Shown in pieces: positions 61,054 through 64,000 of a stretch of 64,000 nucleotides of DNA (its first letter is position 1; each line of letters starts with the position of its first letter). Origin of the DNA: Telmatactis stephensoni (Eukaryota; Cnidaria; Anthozoa; Actiniaria; Isophelliidae); NCBI GenBank assembly GCA_029948255.1, contig JALIZF010001723.1, positions 290,001 through 354,000 of the forward strand. Direction: 5' to 3'. The position numbers were made by a program, and so were the translations under genes. A model generated the notes under the pieces. It was given only the letters and a program-made list of their open reading frames with translations. It was not told the DNA's origin and made no database searches.

Positions 61054-61152
61054 GACTTGACGGGTTTCAAGTCCGCGCAATTAGTTCCAGTCCGATCCGA
61101 GGAGCAGACGAGGACTGGAACTAATTGCAAGGACTTGAAACTCCGTCAAGTC
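61054..61152. mobile_element. long hairpin H3
   Basis: Arms of 41 nt: the left reads GACTTGACGGGTTTCAAGTC then CAATTAGTTCCAGTCC, and the right is its reverse complement with one gap and two mismatches. Loop GATCCGAGGAGCAGACGA at 61094-61111. Non-coding. Confidence 0.7.
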
Positions 61153-61928
61153 CGAATTGGAGACTCTCAATACATAACCTACGATATCAGTATTAGATCA
61201 GTTGCTTCTACATGTAGCTGAAGGAACTTAAGTCTAATCTAATCAAGCCTCTGTGATCTATAGTACAGCGAATAATTTCTCTGTACAAAACATGCATTGT
61301 CTATGCTTTGCTAGTAGTAATAACGGAGTCGAATTACATAGTTGATAAAGGTTACCGCTGGATTGATTAGATTAGAGGTTCGAGTTTCGTGTCTCGGACG
61401 ATTTATGAAAAAAACTGAAATGTTCACTAAAAGTTAAAGCTAGACAAATTATTGGATTTTTAAGCACTAATATTTCTATATAAGTGTGGCCAAAGTAAGC
61501 GTTACATAGAAAAATAGGGAAAGTCAACTACTGCTAATTACGGACCAATTACTACAAGAATGTTCCATTGTCCTTGGAATTGAAAGATGTTCAAGTCCAA
61601 GAACACTGAAACAAAATTCCAGTTACTGCTTGAGAGGACATTCCAGGGTTTTAACTATTGTCACAAGGTCAAAATCGCAGTATCTAATTGGGTGGCTACT
61701 TCGTGGATAATTAATGAGGATTTGAAGTTTGTTTGAAACTTCAAAAATCTTTAAGACATTAGACATTAGACATTTAGCTAGCCTATCACGTTGTCCCTGT
61801 TGCAGCTGGGTGAGATAATTGTACTGCACAGTCTAACTAAAATATATACTATTTATATTATACTATATATACTATACTACAGTAGCATTCTCCCATTCAT
61901 GACCGGTTACATTCAATATTTAACAAAT

Positions 61929-62104
61929 AGATTCCATTTTTCCGTGCGTCTGTACTCTAATCGATGCACAGATGACGTCAAAATGTGGTGAGAACAAAAA
62001 AGTACGCCACGAGACGAAGTCGAGTGGCGTGACTGTTGTTCTCACCACATTTTGACGTCTTCTGTGCATCGATTAGAGTACAGACGCACGGAAAAATGGA
62101 ATCT
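61929..62104. mobile_element. long hairpin H2
   Basis: Arms of about 65-70 nt (AGATTCCATTTTTCCGTGCG, TCTGTACTCTAATCGATGCA, GACGTCAAAATGTGGTGAGA), mirrored on the right with very few mismatches. An inner stem ACGCCAC/GTGGCGT closes on the loop GAGACGAAGTCGA at 62011-62023. Two CCAATCAGAGCGCGCG words lie to the right (62141 and 62212). Confidence 0.75.
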
Positions 62105-62630
62105 ATCTGTTTTATATAATATTTATTGAAACATTCCAACCAATCAGAGCGCGCGTAAGATTCAATGACGCCATCTATGTGTGTGTACTCTAATCACACA
62201 TGGTTGTTCGACCAATCAGAGCGCGCGTAATATGCCAATTATTATATAATGTGTAATAAGTCATAATCAAGTGCCAGGATTGCATGTGATGTCATCTTGG
62301 ATTAACGTCAACGAATGATTTCTCAAAGCGTCTCAAAAAATTCTCCTAGTCTCTCTTGTTCATTCATCCAACATGGCTACAGCTTCTTCATCTTTTCATT
62401 CTCAAGGGAAAGGCTGAAACTTAGCAATGTGCAAGCTGATTATCACATCTACGGTTTCTCTAGTGTTTAACGTTTATTGTCGAGCTCTATTATTTATCTA
62501 TTATTTATCTGGTTCGAAGTAAGTTTTAACTCACGCCCTTTCAGTCATACTCTATACCCTATAATAATCTACCCTGAATGTTCTATCCTGTAAGGAAAAA
62601 TTGTCTTTCCGATTTAAACTCACTGTTTGT

Positions 62631-64000
<1,370 letters not shown>

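Overview
The window reads as nuclear DNA of an early-branching animal, most likely an anthozoan cnidarian (coral or anemone). The evidence is intron-rich genes with GT-AG borders, animal-specific families (TUBGCP6, SNIP1, rhodopsin-like receptors, granulin), AT-rich spacers, and many short terminal-inverted-repeat elements and microsatellites. The clade is inference: no marker gene here fixes it.

Layout, left to right. 903-2580 (minus): a two-exon gene for a small secreted cysteine-rich protein I do not recognise. 7321-31302 (minus): a 31-exon gene for gamma-tubulin complex protein 6 (TUBGCP6). I assigned every exon border, and phases agree throughout. Its large central exon, coding HPSDS-type repeats, carries several apparent one-base frameshifts that together restore the original frame. 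32761-34452: a head-to-head inverted array of a 10-base repeat. 38367-39611 (minus): an intact, intronless class A GPCR. 46690-51827 (minus): a 10-exon SNIP1 gene with a C-terminal FHA domain. 53672-54605 (minus): a second intronless GPCR whose tail is broken by one extra base. 59362-59589 (plus): a secreted single-granulin protein. 62631-64000 (minus): the 3' end of a gene that runs off the right edge.

The rest is mobile and repetitive DNA. The most unusual parts are: (1) a 4.75-kb element in TUBGCP6 intron 2 with about 70-bp terminal inverted repeats and an internal array of a self-complementary 18-mer; (2) three long hairpins (49.6, 61.1 and 62.0 kb) whose arms differ but whose apical loops follow one pattern, two of them diverging in both arms together; (3) the 1.7-kb inverted decanucleotide array; (4) a dispersed repeat at 36.9 and 43.25 kb that ends each time in a purine microsatellite; (5) tRNA-derived SINEs, several MITEs and many minisatellites.

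The genes form no operon or shared pathway. TUBGCP6 works in microtubule nucleation, SNIP1 in nuclear RNA processing and transcription, and the GPCRs and granulin in signalling. All frameshifts I infer can be explained by one surplus base, which suggests insertion-type sequencing error as much as gene decay.
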